Positions 16,196-22,593 of a stretch of 40,348 nucleotides of DNA are shown here, one piece after another. The DNA lies in the NCBI RefSeq assembly GCF_000308775.1, contig NZ_BAGJ01000051.1:1-40348 (forward strand), in the 5' to 3' direction. The translations under genes were made by a program, and so were the position numbers. The notes under the pieces were generated by a model. That model was not told the origin of the DNA. It worked only from the letters and a program-made list of their open reading frames with translations, and made no database searches. How positions within the stretch are numbered: position 1 is the first letter of the stretch; each line of letters begins with the position of its first letter. The stretch is from Nocardia testacea NBRC 100365. GTDB taxonomy: Bacteria > Actinomycetota > Actinomycetes > Mycobacteriales > Mycobacteriaceae.

Positions 16196-16664
16196 CGGCG
16201 GCGGTGGAACTCGCGCCGCGGACCGGGGTCCGCCACGTCGGTACCGGTCTCGGCCGGCTCTGTCGCACTGCTATGCGGATGGTCCACCTTGTCGGGTGCA
16301 CGCTACCGCCCCCTTTCCAGATACCCCGTCCGGCAAGAAGATCGTAGCAAGATGGTGGAACCCGCCGACCTGCGTTCTATAACAAGTTCTCGGGCCCCGG
16401 TACAACAGTGATCTCTGCTCCTATCGTCGCGGAATCGATTGCGTTACACACTTTTGCAGAAATCCGGTGCCGCCCACGGTCGGGTTGGGCGATCGGCCCG
16501 GTGAACTTCGGAATCCGGGCTTCCCGTCACTGGTGAATCGACCGGAGCCGGCCCCGCCCGGTGATCTTCGTGCCGGGGAGGGGCTGATTGGCGAAATGAA
16601 TCCGCGATTGGGTAGAGTCGCTGTGCACACGGTATCGTGGCGATCCCATCGATGTCGTATGCAC
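16196..16664. other. Intergenic region between the GGDEF gene and tRNA-Gly
   Basis: About 470 bp upstream of both the GGDEF gene (leftward) and the tRNA (rightward). I find no convincing coding region. A TAGAGT hexamer at 16613-16618, about 47 bases before the mature tRNA, is a candidate -10 box, but a -35 at standard spacing is not clear. The left part must hold the promoter of the GGDEF gene; I cannot assign it. Confidence 0.5.
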
Positions 16665-16738
<74 letters not shown>

Positions 16739-16746
16739 CTCGAAAA

Positions 16747-16772
16747 GGCCCTGTGATCAGGGCTTTTTTCAT
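16747..16772 (+). terminator. Rho-independent terminator after tRNA-Gly
   Basis: GCCCTG (preceded by AAG) and CAGGGC form a stem with the tetraloop TGAT, followed by TTTTTT, starting a few bases after the tRNA CCA. A textbook intrinsic terminator. Whether it belongs to the host or arrived with the phage cannot be told from this side. Confidence 0.85.
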
Positions 16773-16972
16773 GTGAGCGTCTCCCGCTCGGCGACTAGGT
16801 GTAGTCCAAAGTGGAGCCTTTCGTTCGAGTTCCCGATTCCGGCCGACCTCTACCCGGCCGACCTCCAATCATCTTCACCCACTGGGCTGCTCGCGCTCAA
16901 GGCCGGCACTCGGCTCGCGCCCGCTCGGCGATATATCTGCAGGTCTCCGACCGCCCTCAATGAACCTATTTC
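16773..16972. other. Non-coding stretch between tRNA terminator and first phage promoter
   Basis: About 200 bp with no supportable gene. One part (16796-16840) loosely resembles a tRNA D-arm and T-loop but has no stems. The sequence is a candidate for integrase arm-type binding sites; I see no clear repeats. Confidence 0.4.
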
Positions 16973-17068
16973 CCCTGCTTGTGCCATACATCGTGACGAT
17001 GTATGTTGATGAAGTGCTCAACCAGAGCGCACCGGCCGCCGCCACGGCCGACAACCCGAAAGGAACCA
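16972..17068 (+). repeat. Promoter-leader cassette, copy 1 of 2
   Basis: A stretch of about 97 bp from CCCCTGCTT to AAAGGAACCA, holding promoter, operator, leader and ribosome-binding site. It recurs at 18525-18623. The last 35 bases, from CACCGGCCGCCGCCACGG to the AAGGAACCA, are identical in both. Confidence 0.85.
16979..17007 (+). promoter_or_regulatory. Phage promoter with operator palindrome in the spacer (site 1)
   Basis: The -35 TTGTGC (16979-16984) and -10 TATGTT (17002-17007) are 17 bp apart. The spacer is occupied by a perfect palindrome, CATACATCG (16985-16993), TGA, CGATGTATG (16997-17005). A bound dimeric repressor would exclude RNA polymerase. The same motif recurs at 18151-18171 and 18538-18558. 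Confidence 0.75.
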
Positions 17069-17070
17069 AC

Positions 17071-17301
17071 ATGCAGATCACCTACACGGCCGAGTGGATC
17101 GACGATTCCGACGAGCGCGCCACGCTCACCATCGGCAACTACAAAGCCCGCGTAGTGCTCCCGGAGGACTCCAACCTCCGGGTGTGGTCCGTCGAACACA
17201 ACGGCTGGAGCATCGCCAACGGCGCGGAGGGAGACGAGGGCGATGCCCGCGACGCGGTAGAGGCCGCGATCCGCGAGCACCACGACGAGATCCCGTTCTA
17301 G
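17071..17301 (+). CDS. Small acidic phage protein of unknown function
   Basis: A 76-residue protein with no family I recognise. It is acidic, without membrane segments, and likely a small beta-rich domain (MQITYTAEW, ATLTIGNYKARVVL, LRVWSVEHNGWSIA) ending in a charged helix. The start is fixed by AAAGGA eight bases before the ATG. It is the first gene of the phage left arm, under promoter/operator site 1 and with a leader shared with the DUF2637 gene. A perfect 11-bp hairpin follows at 17316-17343, so it may be transcribed alone. Confidence 0.75.
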   Translation: MQITYTAEWIDDSDERATLTIGNYKARVVLPEDSNLRVWSVEHNGWSIANGAEGDEGDARDAVEAAIREHHDEIPF

Positions 17302-17315
17302 CCAGTCCATCAACT

Positions 17316-17343
17316 GCCGGGCGCGCAATCCCGCGCGCCCGGC
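17316..17343 (+). terminator. GC-rich hairpin after the first left-arm gene
   Basis: GCCGGGCGCGC (17316-17326) and GCGCGCCCGGC (17333-17343) pair perfectly over 11 bp around a 6-base loop. No U-tract follows. It is placed 15 bp after the stop codon and 37 bp before the next gene, so it is a terminator or an attenuator that sets expression of the DUF2786 gene. Confidence 0.7.
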
Positions 17344-17379
17344 CCAGGGGCCGCCACCCCAAACCCGAAAGGAACCACA

Positions 17380-18102
17380 ATGACCGAGACCATCACACGC
17401 CAGGACATGCTCGACAAGGTCCGCAAGCTCCTCGCCAAAGCCGAGAGCGTCGCAGGTACCCCTGAGGCGGACGTCCTCAACGCCAAGGCGTTCGAGCTGA
17501 TCGCCAAATACGGCATCGACGAGACCGCCGCCCGGCAGCGCGCTGGAGAAGGGCCCGCCTCGATCGAGGTCGCCGATTTCGTCATCTCCGGCCAGTATCA
17601 GCGCGAGCAGACCTACCTGCTGCACCTGCTCGCCAAGGCGTTGCACTGCTCGCCGCTGTGGGATGCTGCCAACTCGGCTTACGGCACCCGCCGAAACCTG
17701 GTGTACGGCACCGCCGGGCATATCGAGCGGCTGCGGATCGTGTACGCCATGCTCATGCCGCAGATGCTGGCCGGGGCGGCCAGGGTTCGCCCGCCAGCCG
17801 ATGCGCAGGTCGGCGTCAAGGCGTACCGCATGTCCTGGATGCGCGGCTTCTACGGAACCGTGGAGTCGCGGCTGCGGAAGGCGGAGAGCCGGGCCAGTGA
17901 AGCGTCCGAGCCCGGTACCGCGCTGGTGCTGGTCGACGACTACAAGCGCGCCGAAGCGGCCATGGAGAGCAGTTCCGATGACATCCGGTCGACGCGGTCG
18001 CGGTCGCGGCACAGTGCCGCCGCCGCAGCGCTCGGCGCGGCGGCAGGGGAGCGAGTGAACCTCGGCCAGACCGGTGTCGCCGGGCGCCTCGCAATCGGAT
18101 AG
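17380..18102 (+). CDS. DUF2786 domain phage protein
   Basis: A 240-residue protein whose first 50 residues form a DUF2786 domain (DKVRKLLAKAESVAGTPEAD, then AFELIAKYGID). This domain is common in actinobacterial phage and plasmid genes, and its function is unknown. The middle has the helical segment QREQTYLLHLLAKALHCSPL and another with LRIVYAMLMPQMLAGAARVR. The C-terminus is Ser/Arg rich (STRSRSRHSAAAA), suggesting nucleic-acid contact, but that is speculation. AAAGGAACC before the ATG is identical to the ribosome-binding segments of the 17071 and 18625 genes. It has no operator of its own. Confidence 0.82.
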   Translation: MTETITRQDMLDKVRKLLAKAESVAGTPEADVLNAKAFELIAKYGIDETAARQRAGEGPASIEVADFVISGQYQREQTYLLHLLAKALHCSPLWDAANSAYGTRRNLVYGTAGHIERLRIVYAMLMPQMLAGAARVRPPADAQVGVKAYRMSWMRGFYGTVESRLRKAESRASEASEPGTALVLVDDYKRAEAAMESSSDDIRSTRSRSRHSAAAAALGAAAGERVNLGQTGVAGRLAIG

Positions 18103-18113
18103 CGGTAGAGATG

Positions 18114-18145
18114 CGGGCCGGGCGCAGCACGCGCCCGGCCCGTTT
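18114..18145 (+). terminator. Terminator after the DUF2786 gene
   Basis: CGGGCCGGGCGC (18114-18125) and GCGCCCGGCCCG (18131-18142) form a perfect 12-bp stem with a 5-base loop, followed by TTT. It begins 12 bp after the DUF2786 stop codon and ends just before operator site 3, so it insulates the next unit. Confidence 0.8.
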
Positions 18146-18150
18146 CCTTG

Positions 18151-18173
18151 CATGCATTGTCACGATGTATGAT
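18151..18173 (+). promoter_or_regulatory. Phage operator site 3 with -10 box
   Basis: CATGCATTG-TCA-CGATGTATG is the site 1/2 palindrome on the opposite strand with one further change. TATGAT (18168-18173) is a good -10 box overlapping its right arm. A TTGCAT at 18148-18153 is only 14 bp away, so the -35 is weak or absent. It lies about 80 bp upstream of the small helix-turn-helix gene. Confidence 0.6.
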
Positions 18174-18251
18174 CAGTGTGAGCGCTGAGGTTGTGGGCGT
18201 CTCCCCGCTGGGAGTGTGTCATGCAGGTTCAGTCGACATGGAGGAGGAGCG

Positions 18252-18491
18252 GTGAGCGCGGACGGGGTCGACGAGGAATGGACCGCCCAGGAGTGTGCCG
18301 AGCACGTTGGTGTCCAGCCGGTCACCTGGCGTTCCTACAGCAACCGGCCGAGTAAGGAGCACCCGGCGCCGAAGCCGAAGAGGTACGTGGGCCGGACCCC
18401 GGTGTGGTCTGCGAATGCGGTCCGGGAGTGGCACCGGACGCGGCCTGGGTCGCCGGTCGAAAACGCGCCGAAGGCCGGGAGGCGGAAGTAG
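18252..18491 (+). CDS. Small helix-turn-helix protein, excisionase/MerR-like
   Basis: A 79-residue basic protein. WTAQECAEHVGVQPVTWRSY is a winged helix-turn-helix recognition unit, followed by the wing-like PKRYVGRTPVWSANAVREW, the pattern of MerR/excisionase-type domains (helix_turn_helix_17). Candidate roles are the recombination directionality factor for prophage excision or a small transcription regulator; sequence alone does not separate these. The GTG start has GGAGGAG upstream. The same purine run also encodes a five-codon frame (ATG at 18238, TGA overlapping the GTG), probably fortuitous. It is driven from operator site 3. Confidence 0.75.
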   Translation: MSADGVDEEWTAQECAEHVGVQPVTWRSYSNRPSKEHPAPKPKRYVGRTPVWSANAVREWHRTRPGSPVENAPKAGRRK

Positions 18492-18524
18492 CGGAGGGCG
18501 GCGCGTGTTCTGCGCGCCCTATTA

Positions 18525-18623
18525 CCCCTGCTTGCACCATACATCGTGACAATGTATGGTGACGATGTGTCCACCGCCAGGGCACACCGGCCGCCGCCAC
18601 GGCCGACAACCCGAAAGGAACCA
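18525..18623 (+). repeat. Promoter-leader cassette, copy 2 of 2
   Basis: The second copy of the cassette at 16972-17068, two bases longer, with differences concentrated between the -10 box and the GC-rich leader. The genes downstream of the two copies are unrelated, so only the expression signals were duplicated. Confidence 0.85.
18532..18560 (+). promoter_or_regulatory. Phage promoter with operator palindrome in the spacer (site 2)
   Basis: The -35 TTGCAC (18532-18537), a 17-bp spacer and the -10 TATGGT (18555-18560). The spacer carries CATACATCG, TGA, CAATGTATG (18538-18558), one base off a perfect palindrome. The arrangement is identical to site 1, and the following leader is also nearly identical. 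Confidence 0.75.
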
Positions 18624-18624
18624 G

Positions 18625-19320
18625 ATGTTCACACCCGCACGTATCGCGCTCACCGGAGCGGTCGCGCTCACCGCCCTGTCGTTCATCCTGAGCTTCACCG
18701 CGCTCACCGACCTCGCCGACCGGTCCGGCATCAGCCACCCGGTGCTCTGGCCGTTGATCGTCGACGGGCTCGGCATCGTCGCCACCGTCGCAGTCGTCGC
18801 CCTCCGCAATAGCCGCTACGCGTGGTTCCTGCTCGGCACCGCCACCGTGATCTCCATAATCGGCAACGTGGTGCACGCACTCCTGCCCGCCGGGCCGGTC
18901 GCACCCGAGGTCGCCGCTGCGGTTGCGGTCGTCCCGCCGGTCGCGATGATCGCAGTCATCCACCTGGCCGTAATCCTCGCCAGCCACGCCGCAGCCCGGC
19001 AGGAAACCGCCCCGGTCGTCGACCTGACCGCCGCCCCAGCCCCGGAAGCTCAGCCGCAGCCCGCGGAGCCCGCCCCGGCTATCGAGGCCCCCGCCCCGGT
19101 CGCCGTCGCAGAGTTGCCCGCCGCGCCCGAGACCGATACTCCCGCAGTAGTACCCGCGCCCGCGGCGGCCGTCCGCGTCCAGGCGCCGTCCGAGGCCCGA
19201 GCCGAGGCCGAGGCCCTCATCGCCGACCAGCCGCACCTCTCCAACTACGCAATCGCCAGTCGCGTCGGAGTATCCGAGGCTACCGTCCGGCGGTGGCGCA
19301 AGCAGCTGATCGCCGCCTGA
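18625..19320 (+). CDS. DUF2637 membrane protein with C-terminal helix-turn-helix
   Basis: A 231-residue protein. Residues about 6-130 form four transmembrane helices (for example IALTGAVALTALSFILSFTA and LGIVATVAVVALRNS) with LWPLIVDGLGIVATV typical of DUF2637, a family found in actinobacterial plasmids (Spd-like) and phages. A Pro/Ala-rich linker of about 60 residues follows. The last 25 residues (NYAIASRVGVSEATVRRWRK) are a helix-turn-helix. The fusion therefore looks like a membrane-tethered DNA-binding protein. The ATG follows AAAGGAACCAG. It is controlled by operator site 2. A hairpin with a GAAA loop follows at 19339. Confidence 0.85.
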   Translation: MFTPARIALTGAVALTALSFILSFTALTDLADRSGISHPVLWPLIVDGLGIVATVAVVALRNSRYAWFLLGTATVISIIGNVVHALLPAGPVAPEVAAAVAVVPPVAMIAVIHLAVILASHAAARQETAPVVDLTAAPAPEAQPQPAEPAPAIEAPAPVAVAELPAAPETDTPAVVPAPAAAVRVQAPSEARAEAEALIADQPHLSNYAIASRVGVSEATVRRWRKQLIAA

Positions 19321-19338
19321 GCCGCACCGCACATAACG

Positions 19339-19364
19339 CCCCGTTCCGGGAAACCGGGCCGGGG
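19339..19364 (+). terminator. Hairpin with GAAA tetraloop after the DUF2637 gene
   Basis: CCCCGTTCCGG and CCGGGCCGGGG pair over 11 positions with one mismatch and one G-T wobble around a GAAA loop. It starts 18 bp after the stop codon. There is no uridine run, but the stem is very stable. It separates the operator-controlled genes from the DUF4238 cargo gene. Confidence 0.65.
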
Positions 19365-19412
19365 TGTCCCCTCTGTGTTACTTGTTACCTCGAATCTGGA
19401 AGTCGCTGAGCT

Positions 19413-20567
19413 ATGGGGATTTGGGCATTCCGCCACGCTAGGGCGGAAGGTCAATATCATCGGCTGATGTTGTCCAACCTCCTTGCTGCAGTCGCTTCCG
19501 TAACGCAGCGGCCATTTCAACATCGTTGGCTCAGCCATGAGTTCGTTGCCGAATCCAAAGAGCAAGCCCGGGGCTTAGACTCCAAAAAACACCATTACGT
19601 CCCGGAGTTCTACCTTCGTGGGTGGGCTGAGGACGGCTTGGTTCAGCCATATCAGGTTGACTCACGATCGGCTCACGTTCCTCAGCCGCCAGGTGAGATC
19701 GGGCACAAGAGAAATCTCTACACGCTGCCAGAAACCGGCGACACGATGGACCTTCCTCTGCGATGGGTGGAGAAGCATCTCTCCAGGATTGAAGGCGAGT
19801 GCGCGGTGCACCTGAAGTGGCTCGCTACGAGGGAAGGCTTGGTAGAGGACCATACGCTCAAGCGAGACGTCACGGTATTCCTTGCATTCCAACTGGTCCG
19901 GACGCTGGATCAGCGCGAGCGGAACTTGACTTTGGTGCAAGGGCCGCCAGCTGGAAAGCGTGAATATCTCCGGCGCACGAATCCGGGACTTAGCCCGGCT
20001 CAAATCGAAGAGCGTATGCGACCGAAGTATCAAGATCCGAAGCATGAGGCCATACACCTGATGATGAATGACGTTGAGTACGGTGTGGCTCACCTGCTAA
20101 ACATGCGAAAGTGGGCGGTATACCGGACGGTTGACCCCATAATCACCTGCGACGAGCCAGTAATCCAGCTCGCTGGACCGCCGTGTAACAGGCAAACATG
20201 GATAGCTGGGCTCAGCGCTTCCGTCCTGTACCCGCTCGATCCACATCATTTGCTGGTCCTGCTCCGATGGGACCTCTCGCATCGGGGTCCGTTCGTACTT
20301 GGCGCGGACGATACAAAGTCAATCAACCTTGAAATCATGGCTGCCGCAACGAAGGCTACGTTCGAGAGGCCATCCGATCAGATTTTCCGCACGATCTCTG
20401 TTCCGCCACGTCCGTCAACTCCAGAGCTCGATGCGGAGACGGTAGACGCGATGGATGGAGCCACGGCGTTGCACGTATTGTTGTCCGGCCTCCGACGGCA
20501 TAGTCGGTGGACAGATTTGAGCGCCGCCCCAGAATGGCCAGTGCTTCGCTGGTACCAGCCCAGTTGA
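19413..20567 (+). CDS. DUF4238 family protein, low-GC cargo gene
   Basis: A 384-residue protein. KKHHYVPEFYLRGWA (about residues 58-72) is the hallmark of the DUF4238 family, followed by a helical middle (TLKRDVTVFLAFQLVRTLDQRERN) and VDPIITCDEPVIQLAG. The family occurs sporadically in bacteria and prophages, and its activity is not established. Related genes usually start a few residues before KKHHYVP, so the first 50 residues may not be translated; there is no strong Shine-Dalgarno before the ATG at 19413. Base composition is clearly lower in GC than the surroundings (30 of 60 bases in 20041-20100 against 41 of 60 in 21481-21540), which marks recent acquisition. It is convergent with the tail genes. 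Confidence 0.8.
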   Translation: MGIWAFRHARAEGQYHRLMLSNLLAAVASVTQRPFQHRWLSHEFVAESKEQARGLDSKKHHYVPEFYLRGWAEDGLVQPYQVDSRSAHVPQPPGEIGHKRNLYTLPETGDTMDLPLRWVEKHLSRIEGECAVHLKWLATREGLVEDHTLKRDVTVFLAFQLVRTLDQRERNLTLVQGPPAGKREYLRRTNPGLSPAQIEERMRPKYQDPKHEAIHLMMNDVEYGVAHLLNMRKWAVYRTVDPIITCDEPVIQLAGPPCNRQTWIAGLSASVLYPLDPHHLLVLLRWDLSHRGPFVLGADDTKSINLEIMAAATKATFERPSDQIFRTISVPPRPSTPELDAETVDAMDGATALHVLLSGLRRHSRWTDLSAAPEWPVLRWYQPS

Positions 20568-20642
20568 GCGACAAATGCTTAGGTTCCTCTCGTCGCCCCA
20601 CCAGAAAATGCCCACAGGAGACCGGGCCGGGCGTTTCCCGTA

Positions 20643-21314
20643 TCAGGGCACATCAGCAGCCCAGAAGTTGTCCAGAGCCGCCGAACTGGAGGACCCGAAC
20701 ACCGCCGTGATCGACTGAACACCCACATGCCGGTTGCCCATCGGCACCAGCAGACCGGAGTCGGTGTACGAATTCACGGCCGTCGCGCCGTACTTGATCG
20801 TGTAGACGTTTTCGCGCACCTCCACCACGATCAGTGTTCCCGCGGGCGTCGAACCAGACAGGGTGAGCAGGGAAGTGACGTTGCTGTCCTCGTTCCCGAC
20901 CAGACCGGCGCCGCGCACCAGCATCCCGTTCGTGCTGTTGGTCAGATAGGCGATCCACGACGAGAAGTTCGGAGTCGACCGGACGATGATCCCGGACCGC
21001 CGCGTCGTCGTCGCGACCGCCTGAGTGATCCCGACGTCGTAGCGGTCGGTGCTCAGCGGCGTGACGTTGAGTGCGGACTTCCGGCCGTCCCCGCCGGTCG
21101 AGGCGTACCGATTCGAGCTGATGCCGTGCGTGCCGGCCTGAACGTAGTTGACCCAGTCCGGGCCGAGCGATGTCGTGTTGTTCGCCCGGTTGAAGTCGTC
21201 AGAGATCGCGGTGAGACCGGCCCAGATAAGGTTGTCGCCGTCGTAGATTCGCGTCAGCGGCTCGTCGCCGATATAGAACCGCGACGGTGTCGCGTCGCCG
21301 ATCGGTAGAGGCAT
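20643..21314 (-). CDS. Minor tail protein, distal tail fibre component
   Basis: A 223-residue protein, the last gene of the late operon. The N-terminus, MPLPIGDATPSRFYIGDEPL with TRIYDGDNLIW, is the short adaptor found at the start of many actinophage minor tail proteins. The rest is rich in Ser, Thr, Gly and Asn with predicted beta strands (DDFNRANNTTSLGPDWV), resembling a lectin-like/concanavalin fold, so carbohydrate binding on the host surface is plausible. The ATG at 21314 lies four bases after the upstream gene's stop; a longer in-frame start at 21374 would sit inside that gene. Confidence 0.75.
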   Translation of the reverse strand: MPLPIGDATPSRFYIGDEPLTRIYDGDNLIWAGLTAISDDFNRANNTTSLGPDWVNYVQAGTHGISSNRYASTGGDGRKSALNVTPLSTDRYDVGITQAVATTTRRSGIIVRSTPNFSSWIAYLTNSTNGMLVRGAGLVGNEDSNVTSLLTLSGSTPAGTLIVVEVRENVYTIKYGATAVNSYTDSGLLVPMGNRHVGVQSITAVFGSSSSAALDNFWAADVP

Positions 21315-21318
21315 CGCG

Positions 21319-22572
21319 TCACCCCACGATCCCGAACCAGGTGCCCGCCGGACGTCCGGAGCCCAGTGCGTCATACTGCGCCTGCGTTATCCGGACCAGC
21401 GTCACCACGGTCCCGTCACTGCCGACCTTCGCGTCAACGTCGGCCTTGCGTGCCGCGTGACCGGCCGCGCTCGGCGCCGGAACCGTCGGCGACGCGTCGA
21501 ACGTCTTCGGGCCGGTGATCGTCTCCGCGCCGGACAGATGCACCACAGACGACGCGTCGGCTTTGCCCGCCAGCGGACCCGCAAGCGCGGCCTGCGCGCG
21601 AGCTTCCGTGAAGTACTTGTTCGCGGCACCTTCGGGTACCGCGTCGGTGCTGCCCGGACTCGGCGATATCTCGGTGTAGGACGAGCCACCCCACCGGTAC
21701 ACCCGGTTCGTGTCCAGCGCGACGTAGATCTTGCCCGCGACACCCGATGCCGGGAACGCACTTGTGCTCGCGTACTCCAGGACGTCGTCGACGTAGCTCG
21801 GCAAATGGACAGCGGGCAGCAGCCCGCTCGCGTCGAGCGGCGCGTATCCGCCGGCCTGACCTTTCGCCGCGGTGCTCTGCTTGCCGTCGAGCGCCGCAGG
21901 CAACGCAGCAATGTCGGTGAGGGTGTGCTCGTGCACGACGTCGGCCTTGCCGTCCAACTCCGCTTGCAGACCGGTGACGTCGCCTGTCGCGTGCTGGTGG
22001 GACGCGGCAGCCTTGCCCGCCAGCCCCGGCACGGTCGGCGAATCCCAGGTGCCGCCAAGGTCCCCGGTCAGGCGGAGGCCGCCCTTGACGGTCGCCGACG
22101 CGTTCGGCACACCGTCGGAAACCACCGCCGCCGCGTCCTCCGCGGACTGCGCAGCCGCGGCCGCCGACTGCGACGCAGCATCCGCAGCATCTGTCGCATC
22201 ATCCCGAGCCGCCTCCGCCGCGACTCGCGCCGCACCGGCCGCGTTTGCTGCCTGCCACGCCTGCGACACCACCGCGGGCGGCTGTGGTTCGAACTGCGTA
22301 AAGAGGGAAGTGAGCCGCACCGGCTCCGCCGAGTCAGGGATAGCGATGGTCTTCGGAGCGGCCCATGTGCCGAACCGCAGCATCACCTTCGCCGGGCCAG
22401 GATCCAAATCAGGCGTGGTCAGATCGCCGTCGACCACCGGGACAGTGACCCGGTTCGTGGTCGTCGACCCCGGACCATCAGCGTCCGGCCCGAGGTCAGG
22501 ACGCCAGATTTCGACAACACCCGACACCGGGCCGTCGGAGACGTCAGTGAAGGTGTCGAACAGGACAGTCAT
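21319..22572 (-). CDS. Tail fibre protein with Ala-rich coiled coil
   Basis: A 417-residue protein. An N-terminal beta domain (FDTFTDVSDGPVSGVVEIWR, about residues 5-90) probably attaches to the tail. It is followed by an Ala-rich helical stalk (about 100-150, AANAAGAARVAAEAARDDAT and onward) and then repeated segments containing SHQHATGDVTGLQAELDGKA and VHEHTLTDIAALPAALDGKQ, the H-x-H fibre repeats seen in trimeric tail fibres. The C-terminal LVRITQAQYDALG is common at the end of actinophage fibre proteins. GGGAG precedes the ATG. It is a likely receptor-binding element. Confidence 0.82.
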   Translation of the reverse strand: MTVLFDTFTDVSDGPVSGVVEIWRPDLGPDADGPGSTTTNRVTVPVVDGDLTTPDLDPGPAKVMLRFGTWAAPKTIAIPDSAEPVRLTSLFTQFEPQPPAVVSQAWQAANAAGAARVAAEAARDDATDAADAASQSAAAAAQSAEDAAAVVSDGVPNASATVKGGLRLTGDLGGTWDSPTVPGLAGKAAASHQHATGDVTGLQAELDGKADVVHEHTLTDIAALPAALDGKQSTAAKGQAGGYAPLDASGLLPAVHLPSYVDDVLEYASTSAFPASGVAGKIYVALDTNRVYRWGGSSYTEISPSPGSTDAVPEGAANKYFTEARAQAALAGPLAGKADASSVVHLSGAETITGPKTFDASPTVPAPSAAGHAARKADVDAKVGSDGTVVTLVRITQAQYDALGSGRPAGTWFGIVG

Positions 22573-22593
22573 ATCGACTCCCGAAAGTGAGCG

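Noticed and set aside
15116..16411. 431-codon plus-strand open frame over the GGDEF gene
   Set aside because: The complementary strand encodes the GGDEF motif; this frame has no domain and overlaps the glycosylase end.
16796..16845. tRNA-like fragment (GGTGTAGTCCAAAG followed by TTCGAGTTCCCG)
   Set aside because: The segments resemble D-arm and T-loop, but neither the T stem nor an acceptor stem pairs, so it is not a tRNA; at most a decayed remnant.
18238..18255. Five-codon upstream frame overlapping the GTG of the helix-turn-helix gene
   Set aside because: The GAGGAGGAG run is better explained as the ribosome-binding site of that gene.
21457..22590. 377-codon open frame antisense to the tail fibre gene
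   Set aside because: Arg-rich shadow without domain; the fibre repeats are on the minus strand.
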